Source of the DNA: Aurantibacillus circumpalustris
GTDB taxonomy: Bacteria > Bacteroidota > Bacteroidia > B-17B0 > Aurantibacillaceae
DNA: 64,000 bases
Direction of reading: 5' to 3'
NCBI RefSeq assembly: GCF_029625215.1
Contig: NZ_CP121197.1
Span: 3,782,001 to 3,846,000, forward strand
Part shown: piece by piece, positions 44,947 to 54,300 of the stretch
Numbering within the stretch: position 1 is the stretch's first letter
Layout: every line of letters starts with the position of its first letter
Notes under the pieces: generated by a model
What the model was told of the DNA's origin: nothing
What the model saw: only the letters and a program-made list of their open reading frames with translations
Database searches by the model: none
Position numbers and translations under genes: made by a program

Positions 44947-45074
44947 CAAACAGAATAGCTGTATAAAATTTTCAATTATTTTCGATTGAAAGTTTTATAG
45001 AGCTATACTGATATAAAAAATACCGCTTCCGAGGACAAGGGCTATGACAAATGTAAGTGCACTGAATTTCGGCT

Positions 45075-45987
45075 CAGCAAAAAGGCTTAACTAAATGTTT
45101 GGATGAACAGCCTTTTTGCTGTTGTGGCGTTGGCTATTTAATATAATACCAATTATGGTAATTTTTAGGGTTAGCATGCTCCGCATACGCGATAGCAAAA
45201 AGGACTATAATTTGTATTATGTTACTTAGCTTCTGCCGAATTTATTTGGCGCGTGTTTTTGGTGTGGGTGGTTTAGCGATTTGCAAATTTTTAATCCTAA
45301 ACATTCAGTTGAAAAATCAACTGACTGCGATATAAGTGTTTGTAAGGATTTCCAAAATTCCATTTAAAATAAATCCTAACAAACACTACATCGGGATTAC
45401 CCGCATTAAGCCAAGCATTTCACCTTTTGCAAAGGCTTCTGCTGGCTAAATGCGGTTAAATTTGCAATTGGCTAATTGTGGGATTGGCAAAAACCGTGAC
45501 AAATAAATTTGACAGCAACGCCACTAGCGCAGTTTGCAAGATGAGAACGGGAACTGCGCAGCCGAATTTGCCAGATGTAAGAGCAGAGACTGAACGGAGT
45601 GCTGCGTTAAGGATCGCAGCGGCTATCCTTTTTGTGCTTCCTAAAATAAGCAAGCACAAAAAGATAATAGCGCAGAGCCTGACCCATGAAGTAGAAAGTA
45701 AAGCAGATAAATAGATAGGTACTTTCTACTTTATGGGTAACGCCCAAAAAATTAATTTGATATTCGGATAAGAACTTGAACTAAATGCATATCGGCAGAA
45801 TATAAGACCGTTTGCTACAAGTTCAAATAGTATGGATAGATTATTACCATTTGTTGGCACTAGCACAAATTGGGTTTCCAATATCGTTTTGCGCATAGAA
45901 GTTGTGCCACTGTCCGCAATGTTATAAATGTACGAATGTCCAACGAGATGTTAAAGAAAAAAGATGCGCGGCATAAGTTCTATGCGC
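45075..45987. repeat. Cluster of long imperfect inverted repeats
   Basis: Stems seen: CAGCAAAAAGGCT/AGCCTTTTTGCTG (45075-45121); CAGTTGA/TCAACTG (45306-45323); a 17-base stem with one mismatch (45335-45351 with 45371-45387); CCGCATTAAGCC/GGCTAAATGCGG around an inner CCTTT/AAAGG (45400-45445); GCTGCG/CGCAGC (45601-45620); CTTTTTGTGCTT/AAGCACAAAAAG (45628-45663); a 19-base stem with one G-T pair (45682-45700 with 45720-45738); an 18-base stem with two mismatches (45891-45908 with 45970-45987). Short open frames across the region are not convincing genes. Confidence 0.65.
45488..45597 (+). repeat. Direct repeat flanking the recombinase segment, left copy
   Basis: CAAAAACCGTGACAAATAAA and the bases after it match 50087 onward with two differences in the first 49 bases. 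The middle has diverged, and CGAATTTG-CAGATGTAA-AGCAGAGA is conserved again near the end. Its partner is 4.6 kb away in the same orientation. Confidence 0.65.
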
Positions 45988-45999
45988 TGTTGGTGGCAG

Positions 46000-46626
46000 T
46001 TATTTTATTTCGGCCACCATGTCATTTAATACTTTTGAAAAGATGGTGCTTGTCTCACTTTGAATGTCCTGCAATATTTTATTTTTTTCTTTTTCGCTTA
46101 ACTTGGTTGAGTCAGACTGCATTCTATTGGCAACATATTCATTTATTTTATTGTCAATCGGAACATAACTCAACAAATTATTTAAGCCTACCTTCACCGA
46201 GTCGGTAAAAAGTAGTTGCGATAAATGAATATTTTTGAATAATACTGAGGATTTGACATCTCCCTCCATCATTTTTTCATAAGGCAATGAATACATCTTT
46301 CGCAAGGTGTCAGCTAAAAGTATTCTTTGTTTGATAGACAACTCTACCTGTTGAATATGATCACCCTTTATTTCAGCAAAATATTTTACATATTCCATCT
46401 GCTCCAAATCCATCATTCCTCGGAATCCAGAATAATAATGGTAGGTCTCGTATGACTCTGCTAAGTCTGCTATAAGAGTTAGTTTCTTTTCTCGCAATTG
46501 AAGTTGCTTGTTCTTTTTTTCAGAAAAAACTGAATAGGCAGTTGTGATAGAGAATGTTATCACTCCAATCAATAGAGGCCAGAAAAATTTCTCCTTCAAA
46601 TCTTTATTAAACAATTGAAATTTCAT
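46000..46626 (-). CDS. Membrane-anchored protein with helical domain, unknown
   Basis: This encodes 208 residues from MKFQLFNKDLKEKFFWPLL. One N-terminal helix (about 14-34) is followed by a long helical, probably extracytoplasmic or coiled, region with EKKNKQLQLREKKLTLIADLAES. No family is recognised. The gene is bounded by inverted copies of GTTGGTGGCARTTA (45989-46002, containing the stop codon, and 46644-46657), so it looks like a cassette. Confidence 0.55.
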   Translation of the reverse strand: MKFQLFNKDLKEKFFWPLLIGVITFSITTAYSVFSEKKNKQLQLREKKLTLIADLAESYETYHYYSGFRGMMDLEQMEYVKYFAEIKGDHIQQVELSIKQRILLADTLRKMYSLPYEKMMEGDVKSSVLFKNIHLSQLLFTDSVKVGLNNLLSYVPIDNKINEYVANRMQSDSTKLSEKEKNKILQDIQSETSTIFSKVLNDMVAEIK

Positions 46627-46692
46627 TTTATGATGTCTAGTTTTAATTGCCACCAACTAGTGGCTTGGTGCGAAAAAAAACGTTTACCAAGG

Positions 46693-46726
46693 GTTAAAAG
46701 CATTTGTTGTCAGGTACATAAATATA
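46693..46726 (+). repeat. Short dispersed repeat, copy 1
   Basis: GTTAAAAGCATTTGTTGTCA followed by GGTACATAAATATA matches 62274-62306 at nearly every position. Both copies sit upstream of a minus-strand island gene. Confidence 0.5.
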
Positions 46727-46829
46727 AACAATATTTCTATGAGTGAGGGATAAATATAAACCCTTGATTATAAACGCATAAATTTCTCAAAACTTGGTAA
46801 CGAAAAGACGAATTATTCGTTATTTAGCT

Positions 46830-47069
46830 ATGGAAACAATTGAGATGAAATTATTAAGCAAGGATATTTTGCATGAGTATGGCTTCAGCGAAAATGAGAT
46901 GAAAACGGATGCTAAAAAAGAAGTATTGACGAGAGATAATTTTGATATTGTATTTAAGGATGGGAATTATTATTATTCTAACCTTGGAATTGACTATCCA
47001 TTGAAGGATCTATCAGCGCTCAGGAAATTTTATAAAGAAGTGAAAAATTGCGAGTTAACTAGCGTATAG
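46830..47069 (+). CDS. Small hypothetical protein
   Basis: This encodes 79 residues from METIEMKLLSKDILHEYGF. The sequence FSENEMKTDAKKEVLTRDNFDIVFKDGNYYYSNLGIDYPL reads as a compact alpha-beta protein of a type seen as 'hypothetical' in Bacteroidota. It is 85 bases upstream of the recombinase pair on the same strand and may belong to the same element. Confidence 0.6.
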   Translation: METIEMKLLSKDILHEYGFSENEMKTDAKKEVLTRDNFDIVFKDGNYYYSNLGIDYPLKDLSALRKFYKEVKNCELTSV

Positions 47070-47154
47070 AGAACGTGGGGTTTTGTAAAAGTTAAAAGGG
47101 TTGTTAGTTGCTCGCAATTTGATTACATTTATTTGTATCAAAAAAAACCCAGCC

Positions 47155-48606
47155 ATGGGTACAAATAATTCTTCAAAACTTAGACCTGGATCAAAAAAAT
47201 CCTGTCAAAGTAAATACAGCCCGGAAACAAGAGTTCAATTTGTTTTTCAATGTTTAAAACCTAAAGGTATTTCCGGAACATCAAAAGCCTGGGGGATTCC
47301 TGGTATGTTTTATTATAACTGGCTGCGTGAAATGATCGCAGGTGCAAAGATTCATTTTGATGCAAGTTATGCTACTTCTAACCATGCTTTGCTAAAAGCG
47401 TTTCGAAAAGATCTTGTAAAGTATCATATCATTAGAAATAAAAAACTTGCCGCGGAAAATGATAGATTAAAGTCTCATATTGCTCTCCTTAAGCCGATAA
47501 AAGGATGGCGAAGATATTCGGATTCTCAAAAAATATCGTTAATAGAAGCTATCAAAAAATTTCCATATTCTCAGGCAATAGCAGAAAGAATTCTTGACGT
47601 GTCAAAAAGTAGCTATGCACTTTGGTGTAGGGAGATTAAAGAAATCAAAAAGGTAAAGAAAGCAAAAAAGGTATATCGAAAATATGAGCAAAAAGTTTAC
47701 ATCGATGCCGTATTTAAACTTCTACATTCACCTCCGAGCAGTCACGGTATAAATAGAACTTCTTGGAACCTGATAGAGCTTAGAGATTGCTTAAAGAAAA
47801 GTGGTATTATCATTAGCGAGACCTACATCGCTAAAATATTGAAGAATGCTGGTTATAAAAGTCGGCTAGCAATGCGTGTGCTTACAAGCCGTGATTTGTT
47901 GTACGACGAAAAGCTCAAAAATATTCAAGGTATTTTAAAAAAACTTAAACCAGATGAGTTGTTTTTTTCAATTGATGAATTTGGCCCTTTTGCTGTCAAA
48001 GACATAAACGGTATGAAATTAAGTCTTAAAAGTGAAAATAGAATTGTTCAACAAATTCAGAAGAGTAAAGGTTGTGTTACCCTTATGGGGGCACTTGAAC
48101 TATCAACAAATCAAATGAGTTGTGTTTTTGGATGGAAACCCGAAACATCCTTAACCCTATCTCTAGTTAATGCTTTGAGAACCAAATACCGAAATTATAA
48201 ACAAATCTATTTAATGTGGGATCATGCCAAATATCATTCTTCAAAAGTACTACTAAAACAAATTGACACGCTAAATTGTGAACCTTCAGGACCAAGATTG
48301 GTGAGGGTAGAGTTACCTGCAGGTGCACAATTTTTGAATGTGATTGAATCTGTTTTTGGAGGCATGTATCGTGCCGTTATACAAAACAGTAATTATGCTA
48401 CACGAGAGCTTTGCATTAAAGCTATGATCCGTCATGTGGAAGAAAGAAATATTTACTACAAAAAAAATCCAAAAAAGGCTGGCAAGAAAATATGGGGTAA
48501 TGAACAAACTTTACCTGTTTTTAAGGCAACTAACAATTGCGTTGAACGAAATTTTACCGCTAGAAGCAGGCCACACTATAAACGTATTAAATCTTTGCAT
48601 GCATAG
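47155..48606 (+). CDS. IS630/Tc1-like DDE recombinase A of a tandem pair
   Basis: This encodes 483 residues from MGTNNSSKLRPGSKKS (the upstream TTG at 47101 is unlikely). N-terminal HTH (GTSKAWGIPGMFYYNWLREMIAGAK, IS3 OrfA-like), a coiled stretch, second HTH (SQAIAERILDVSKSSYALW), a winged-helix part (INRTSWNLIELRDCLKKSG), then the DDE domain: D in FFSIDEFGPFAV, D in LMWDHAKYHSSK, E in FLNVIESVFGGM. All three catalytic positions look intact. Its stop overlaps the start of recombinase B by 8 bases (ATGCATAG). A TTTGAT/ATCAAA inverted repeat (47118-47142) lies before the start. Confidence 0.85.
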   Translation: MGTNNSSKLRPGSKKSCQSKYSPETRVQFVFQCLKPKGISGTSKAWGIPGMFYYNWLREMIAGAKIHFDASYATSNHALLKAFRKDLVKYHIIRNKKLAAENDRLKSHIALLKPIKGWRRYSDSQKISLIEAIKKFPYSQAIAERILDVSKSSYALWCREIKEIKKVKKAKKVYRKYEQKVYIDAVFKLLHSPPSSHGINRTSWNLIELRDCLKKSGIIISETYIAKILKNAGYKSRLAMRVLTSRDLLYDEKLKNIQGILKKLKPDELFFSIDEFGPFAVKDINGMKLSLKSENRIVQQIQKSKGCVTLMGALELSTNQMSCVFGWKPETSLTLSLVNALRTKYRNYKQIYLMWDHAKYHSSKVLLKQIDTLNCEPSGPRLVRVELPAGAQFLNVIESVFGGMYRAVIQNSNYATRELCIKAMIRHVEERNIYYKKNPKKAGKKIWGNEQTLPVFKATNNCVERNFTARSRPHYKRIKSLHA

Positions 48607-49993
48607 CTCTACGATTAATACCGATCAAAGGATAAGAATTGTGCTAAGAGGGCTTAGGCATGGTAATCTTGATGCTCTATGTGCAAAATATAATATATCG
48701 AGACGTACTTATCATAACTGGCAGCTTGCTTTTATCGAAGGTGCAAAAATTCATCTTGGAAATGATTATCTTAATTCAAACGTTACATTTTTAAGATGGT
48801 ATCGAACTAAAGTCTTATCTGAGCAGCTAACAGTTACTCAAAAATTACAAGCAGAAAATTTATTATTGAAAAGATGCCTTGATCTTTGTCTGAAGTGGCC
48901 TAAAAAGAAATCTTATTCATCAGAAGAAAAGATTTTGTTCATTGAACGTATAGAAAGAAGTCCTTTACCTAAGCGTGTGTCAGCAAAAATCCTTGGGATT
49001 ACTTCCAATACCTATCTTACGTGGAAAAAGAAACAACTAAATGGCACACTTGTTGACTACGTTCACCCAAATTTTAAAAGCGATAATGATTTTTACAAAG
49101 ACCGTGTTTTTAAACTTTTGCATGAACCACCTAGTCGGTATAATATTAACCGAACAACTTGGCGATTGAATGACATACACACTACGCTCTTAAACAAAGG
49201 AATACAAATTGGTAAGGGTACCATTATAAAAATAATTAAAAACGCCGGATTTAGGTATAGACGTGCGAAGGTTGTTTTGACAAGTAACGACCCGGAATAC
49301 AAGCAAAAACTATCTGTGTTAAAACGAACATTGTCAAATCTAAAAAATAATGAAGCCTTCTTTTCAATAGATGAGTACGGTCCTCTAATAATAAGAAATC
49401 AAGGTGGTAGAAGCTGGACCCAAAGAAGTGCAAGGAAAACTTATAAAAAAAGACAAAAACCAAGCGGTATTATAATTATGACTGCGGCAATTGAGCTCCG
49501 CAGTAACCAAGTTACGCATTTTTACTCTAAGATTAAGAATACAGACGAGATGATCAAGCTTATCCATATTCTTAGGGAAAAGTACAGCAATATGAAAAAG
49601 TTATATTTAAGTTGGGATGCGGCATCGTGGCATTCTTCAAAAAAATTACACGCAGAAATAAGTAAAATAAATTCTAAAAACGATTTTCCTAAAATTGGAT
49701 TAGTACCTTTACCGGCTCGGGCACCCTTTCTGAATGTTATTGAATCGGTATTTAGCGGCATGTGCAAAGCAATCATTCATCACAGTGATTATCAATCACG
49801 GCAGGAATGTGTAACTGCAATAAATCGCTATTTTAAAAAAAGGAACAGCTATTACCTCGCGCATCCCAAAAAAGTTGGAAAAGAGATTTGGGGTGAAGAG
49901 AATGTTAAGATTAAATTTAACGAAGGCGCAAATTTCAGACCTCATCATTTTATGACAATTCGAGAAAGCACAGCGAAAAATAGAATCAAGTGA
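48599..49993 (+). CDS. IS630/Tc1-like DDE recombinase B of a tandem pair
   Basis: This encodes 464 residues from MHSSTINTDQRIRIVLRG; the open frame to 48434 lies inside gene A and is ignored. It is collinear with A: GAKIHLGNDY, INRTTWRLNDIHTTLLNKG, FFSIDEYGPLII, LSWDAASWHSSK, FLNVIESVFSGM. D, D and E are present. Identity to A is modest, so the duplication is old and both copies have been kept. No clear terminal inverted repeats were found beside the pair. Confidence 0.85.
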   Translation: MHSSTINTDQRIRIVLRGLRHGNLDALCAKYNISRRTYHNWQLAFIEGAKIHLGNDYLNSNVTFLRWYRTKVLSEQLTVTQKLQAENLLLKRCLDLCLKWPKKKSYSSEEKILFIERIERSPLPKRVSAKILGITSNTYLTWKKKQLNGTLVDYVHPNFKSDNDFYKDRVFKLLHEPPSRYNINRTTWRLNDIHTTLLNKGIQIGKGTIIKIIKNAGFRYRRAKVVLTSNDPEYKQKLSVLKRTLSNLKNNEAFFSIDEYGPLIIRNQGGRSWTQRSARKTYKKRQKPSGIIIMTAAIELRSNQVTHFYSKIKNTDEMIKLIHILREKYSNMKKLYLSWDAASWHSSKKLHAEISKINSKNDFPKIGLVPLPARAPFLNVIESVFSGMCKAIIHHSDYQSRQECVTAINRYFKKRNSYYLAHPKKVGKEIWGEENVKIKFNEGANFRPHHFMTIRESTAKNRIK

Positions 49994-50086
49994 AAATAGA
50001 AATTGCAAAAACAACTTAGCTAAGCGACCGAGAAGAATTGTACTTAATTTAGAGATCTGTTTTAATTTTTTGAGTCTTATGGATGA

Positions 50087-50196
50087 CAAAAACCGTGACA
50101 AATAAATTTGGCAGCAAGGCCACTAGCGCAGTTTGTATGATATAAAGAGAAGTGAGCAGGCGAATTTGGCAGATGTAATAGCAGAGACCGAACGGG
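50087..50196 (+). repeat. Direct repeat flanking the recombinase segment, right copy
   Basis: Partner of 45488-45597. The first 49 bases are nearly identical, and the tail CGAATTTGGCAGATGTAATA also matches. It begins 94 bases after recombinase B. The rest of 49994-50529 holds only the weak frame at 50370. Confidence 0.65.
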
Positions 50197-50369
50197 TTAC
50201 CGCGGGATTGAGGTAGCTATCTGCAAAACACTCTCTGACTAACCAACCATGTTGGAGCATTAGTCGCCCTGCATTGTGTTAGTTTGATTTATATCGCTAA
50301 ATTTAAATTCAAAATCTTTAGAGTATAAGGCTAAACGTTATCCTAATTTGGAAAGACTGTGTTATAAAA

Positions 50370-50471
50370 ATGTACAATGAAGTAATAGATTTAAATAACG
50401 TTCCAGAGGACTTTATTGCAGAATACTATCCTAAGATTATATTTAATAATATATATGAACAAAACAACTGA
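50370..50471 (+). CDS. 33-residue open frame upstream of hamA
   Basis: It reads MYNEVIDLNNVPEDFIAEYY followed by PKIIFNNIYEQNN. The composition is protein-like (acidic, aromatic), but it is short and unmatched to any family I know. It lies 59 bases before hamA. It could be a small partner of the Hachiman genes, a leader or the stump of a lost gene. Confidence 0.25.
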   Translation: MYNEVIDLNNVPEDFIAEYYPKIIFNNIYEQNN

Positions 50472-50529
50472 GGGTATAAGAGAAATTCTACACTTAGGTT
50501 GCTAAAAAATTATTGCTGCGTATACTACT

Positions 50530-51342
50530 ATGACCTGGTCAAAGTCTCACATATCACATCTAAAAAACATAGGGGCAGTTGTCACTGATGAAGGGATCAG
50601 TGTTGAAATATTCGAACTAGATACAGCAAAAATCCCAGCCAAAATATTCTCAGAGTGGGCAAAGCACTTTAGAAATCATTATTGTTCTGACAGCGAAATT
50701 GATCAGCTGCGAAGTGGCACTTCCTTAAGTAGGGCAGAATATTTGGAAAAATTTAAATTTCCTTCAAATGATGGGTTTGGTCCGGGAATAAGGTCTGGAG
50801 ACTTTGCCGAAATATTAGTAGCCGATTATTTGGAATTTGTTTTGGATCATTGGGTGCCAAGGATTAGATATAGCAGAAAAATTGTACAGGATGAGTCGAC
50901 GAAAGGAAGCGATGTAGTGGGTTTTAAGATTTTGGATAGTAAGGAGTCGGTTAAGGACATACTAACGATTTTCGAATCAAAAGCTCAATTTTCCGGCGCT
51001 AAAGCAAAGCCACGCCTTCAAGACGCTATTGACGACTCCATAAAAGATGAGCTTCGAAAAGCGGAGTCGCTTAATGCACTCAAGCAGAGGTTAATTGATC
51101 AGAAAGAAACCTTAGCAGCATTAAAAGTAGAACGATTTCAGGACCCAGCTACGAAACCATATACAGAGCGGTACGGCGCAGCAGCTTTGTTCTGTGAGAC
51201 CGTATACGATGCGACCGAAATCAAAAAATCCCTTGTGAGTAAACATCCTCACCGTAAAGGTTTGAGTTTACTTGTAATTAAGGGTGCCGACTTTATGTCT
51301 TTTGTCCACAAACTATATCAATACGCCGCAAATGAAGCCTAG
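50530..51342 (+). CDS. hamA: Hachiman anti-phage effector nuclease HamA (DUF1837)
   Basis: This encodes 270 residues. SGDFAEILVADYLEFVLDHWVPRIRYSRKI, TKGSDVVGFKI and LTIFESKAQFSG match DUF1837. E94, D128 and E149-S-K151 form the expected PD-(D/E)xK site. Known biology: HamA is held by the helicase HamB and released to degrade DNA when HamB meets aberrant DNA during phage infection. The gene overlaps hamB by 11 bases, as in known hamAB operons. Confidence 0.9.
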   Translation: MTWSKSHISHLKNIGAVVTDEGISVEIFELDTAKIPAKIFSEWAKHFRNHYCSDSEIDQLRSGTSLSRAEYLEKFKFPSNDGFGPGIRSGDFAEILVADYLEFVLDHWVPRIRYSRKIVQDESTKGSDVVGFKILDSKESVKDILTIFESKAQFSGAKAKPRLQDAIDDSIKDELRKAESLNALKQRLIDQKETLAALKVERFQDPATKPYTERYGAAALFCETVYDATEIKKSLVSKHPHRKGLSLLVIKGADFMSFVHKLYQYAANEA

Positions 51343-54300
51343 TGAAAGGTCAACCGAACTCTTAGGAATAACTCGTTCGAGAGCAAAAATGTACGAGTAT
51401 AATATCCCGCTAGAGCACCATATAGCAATGAGAGCTAGTCCGGAAAAGTTATTTTCCGTTACCGTAGGGATGTTAGGTGACTTTGCAAGTAGAAGAAACA
51501 CCCTGCCATCTAACAAAGACTTTAAAGACGACGAGAGCAACCTTTTGTTCTCCGCACAGTTTTTTGACTCTTTTATCGAGGCTAAACTTGGTCAAGATAT
51601 CGATCCATATCTGCTACTACTTGGCGCAGCAACCTATTACCTTTGTGATTTTCCTGGTAGTGCAAGAGTACTTGCAAAGAGAATTGGTAATACCTGTCCT
51701 AATTTTGGTTGCGATGGTCTGGAAGTCCTATTATTTTCCCTTTTGACAAATAGTGATCAATATTTAGACAAAACGTCAGAACTTAACAACCTTTCCCGCT
51801 CATTACTTCGCAACTTGCAGATATTTTATGATCGAGGCATAAATTCTAAAAGGGTGACAAAAATTACCGAGCAAATTAGAACTCTATCTTACAACGAGGG
51901 TAGTCCTCGACAGCTACTTATAGGCGATCTAGTTTCAGCAATTGTTTCGAAAAAGCTGGAAAGGTCCAGTTGGCAAAGTTTACAATCATTTACTGGTATT
52001 AAAATAAGTGCATGGCGTGACATTATCACTAAGGGAAACTTCATTCAAGAATTCTGGCCCGCCCAGATTCTGTTAGGTGAGCGTGGAGTATTTGAGGGTA
52101 AGTCTGCTGTGGTACAAATGCCAACAAGCGCGGGAAAGACTAAGTCAATCGAAATTATCATACGAAGCAGTTTTTTGTCTGGCAGGTCGGAAGTCGCAAT
52201 AGTTGTTGCCCCTTTTAGAGCTCTATGTGCAGAAATACGATTTAATTTAGTCGAAGCATTTTCAGGTGAAGATGTTGACGTCGATTCTCCATCGGACACA
52301 TTTCAAGTTGATTTCGAAGACACCTTCGATACTCAAACGAACAAATTAATCCTCGTTGTTACACCAGAAAAATTGATTTATATGCTTAGGCATTCACCAG
52401 AATTAGCCAGCTCCGTTGGATTATTGATCTACGATGAAGGCCACCAATTCGATACCGGTCATCGCGGTATTACATACGAGCTTCTATTATCGACATTAAA
52501 AAGGATTATTTCGGGAGAAGTGCAGACGATATTAATTTCTGCGGTAATAACCAATGCACAAGATATAGCAAAGTGGCTTGCAGCTGATTGCAAAGTAGTA
52601 GCTGGAGCGCATCTGCATCCGACCTATCGTACCGTGGCATTCACTACCTGGAAAGACAACCGTGGAAGGCTGGATTTCGTAAATCTTTTCGATCCTGAAC
52701 AGTTAGAGTATTACGTTCCTAGAGTATTGGAACAATTCTCATTAGAAAAACTTGGACGAGAGACAAAACCTAGAGTTTTCCCTACAAAATCAAATGGGAA
52801 AGAAATAGCGCTATATCTTGGAATAAAATTAGTGAGAAATGGTGGCGTCGCAATTTTTTGTGGGACAAAGGCAAGCGTGACAGCTATTTGTGAAATAGTC
52901 TCAAACATCTCAAATAGGAATTTCGATATAGAGTATCCAGTTACAACTAGTGATAAAGACGAAATTACGAAATTAAGTTATTTGATCGAACAGCATTTGG
53001 GCGAAGACTCGGTCGCCCGCAAATGCTCTGAATTGGGCATCTATGCTCACAGTGGTAATACCCCACAAGGTTTGCGACTTGCTATAGAGTTCGCAATGCA
53101 AAAAGGCCTAATCAAGTTTGTGATTTGTACATCAACTCTTGCGCAAGGTGTAAACTTGCCAATAAAATATTTGCTAATAACAAGCGTATACCAAGGGCTG
53201 GAGCCAATAGGTACCAGAGACTTCCATAATCTCATTGGCAGAGCGGGTCGCTCAGGTATTCACACAGAGGGTAGCATTATTTTTGCCGACCCTGAGATTT
53301 ATGACAAGAAATCACATTCTTTCCAGAACTACAAATGGCTTGGTGTAAAACGGCTCCTTAATCCAGAAAATTCTAAACCTTGCATAAGTAGTATTTTAGC
53401 GATTTTCGCACCTTTTAAAAGTGATGACACCCAATATGTGATAACAATTGCCCCGTTAGAGTACATCGAGCAATATACTAGTAGCCGGGGAAGCATCCGT
53501 GAGATTGCTATTATAATAGCACAGAGATACGTTCGGCAAGGGTTCTCGCTTGCCAGTCTTAGTCCTCAGCTTGAAAGCCGGCTACAAACTGTTGCAGTCA
53601 TCGAAAGTTATTTAATGGCAAACTCTAAGAACAATTCGGTCTTAGAAGAAAAGGAAATTGAAGACCTTGCCACTAACACATTAGCTTATCACAGTTCGAA
53701 TGAACAAGTTAAGCAACAAATTGTAAAACTGTTTAAAGAGATAGCCAAAAATGTTGATCGATCATTTCCAAGTGCCATTAAGCGTCAAAGGTATGGCAAA
53801 GCTCTTTATGGTGTGCGAGATATGCAGTACATAGAGAGGTGGGTAGTTGAAAACATTACTAGTCTTTTACTAGCCAATACTTCAACAGAAATGTTGTCAG
53901 CCTGCTGGCCTCTTTTACAATCCCAATTGTCACATTCCACTTTTCGTAAAACTGAACCTAAGGCCAATGTTCTAATTTTAGCAACTGATTGGCTAAATGG
54001 TTTTACTTATAACACTATACAAAAAAAACAGCAAGAGTTAAAAACGTATGTCGTCGCTGGATCTCAACGTCGCAAGATTAGTATTGACAAAGTGATCGAA
54101 ATTTGTGATGGAGCGTTTGGATTTGAAGCCATGTTATTGGTTGGTGCAGTGCGCGAAGTTGTTGAAGTTAATTACCCTACCGCTGATATTCAGTTGTTAG
54201 TCAGAAATCTGAATCGGTTTCAAAAACGGTTTAAGTATGGAGTTAAGTCTGAGCTTTCGAATACTTTTTTTGAACTAGGATTTGCTGACAGAGTGATCTG

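Noticed and set aside
45456-45714. Overlapping frames of 67 and 78 codons on both strands
   Set aside because: Both read through the direct repeat and two hairpins. No start context or family; treated as non-coding.
45075-45987. Integron cassette array
   Set aside because: The hairpins recall attC sites, but I could not find paired RYYYAAC/GTTRRRY cores or an integron integrase, so the label is not applied.
45870-46208. 112-codon plus-strand frame
   Set aside because: It covers an 18-base-stem hairpin and the antisense of the 208-residue gene.
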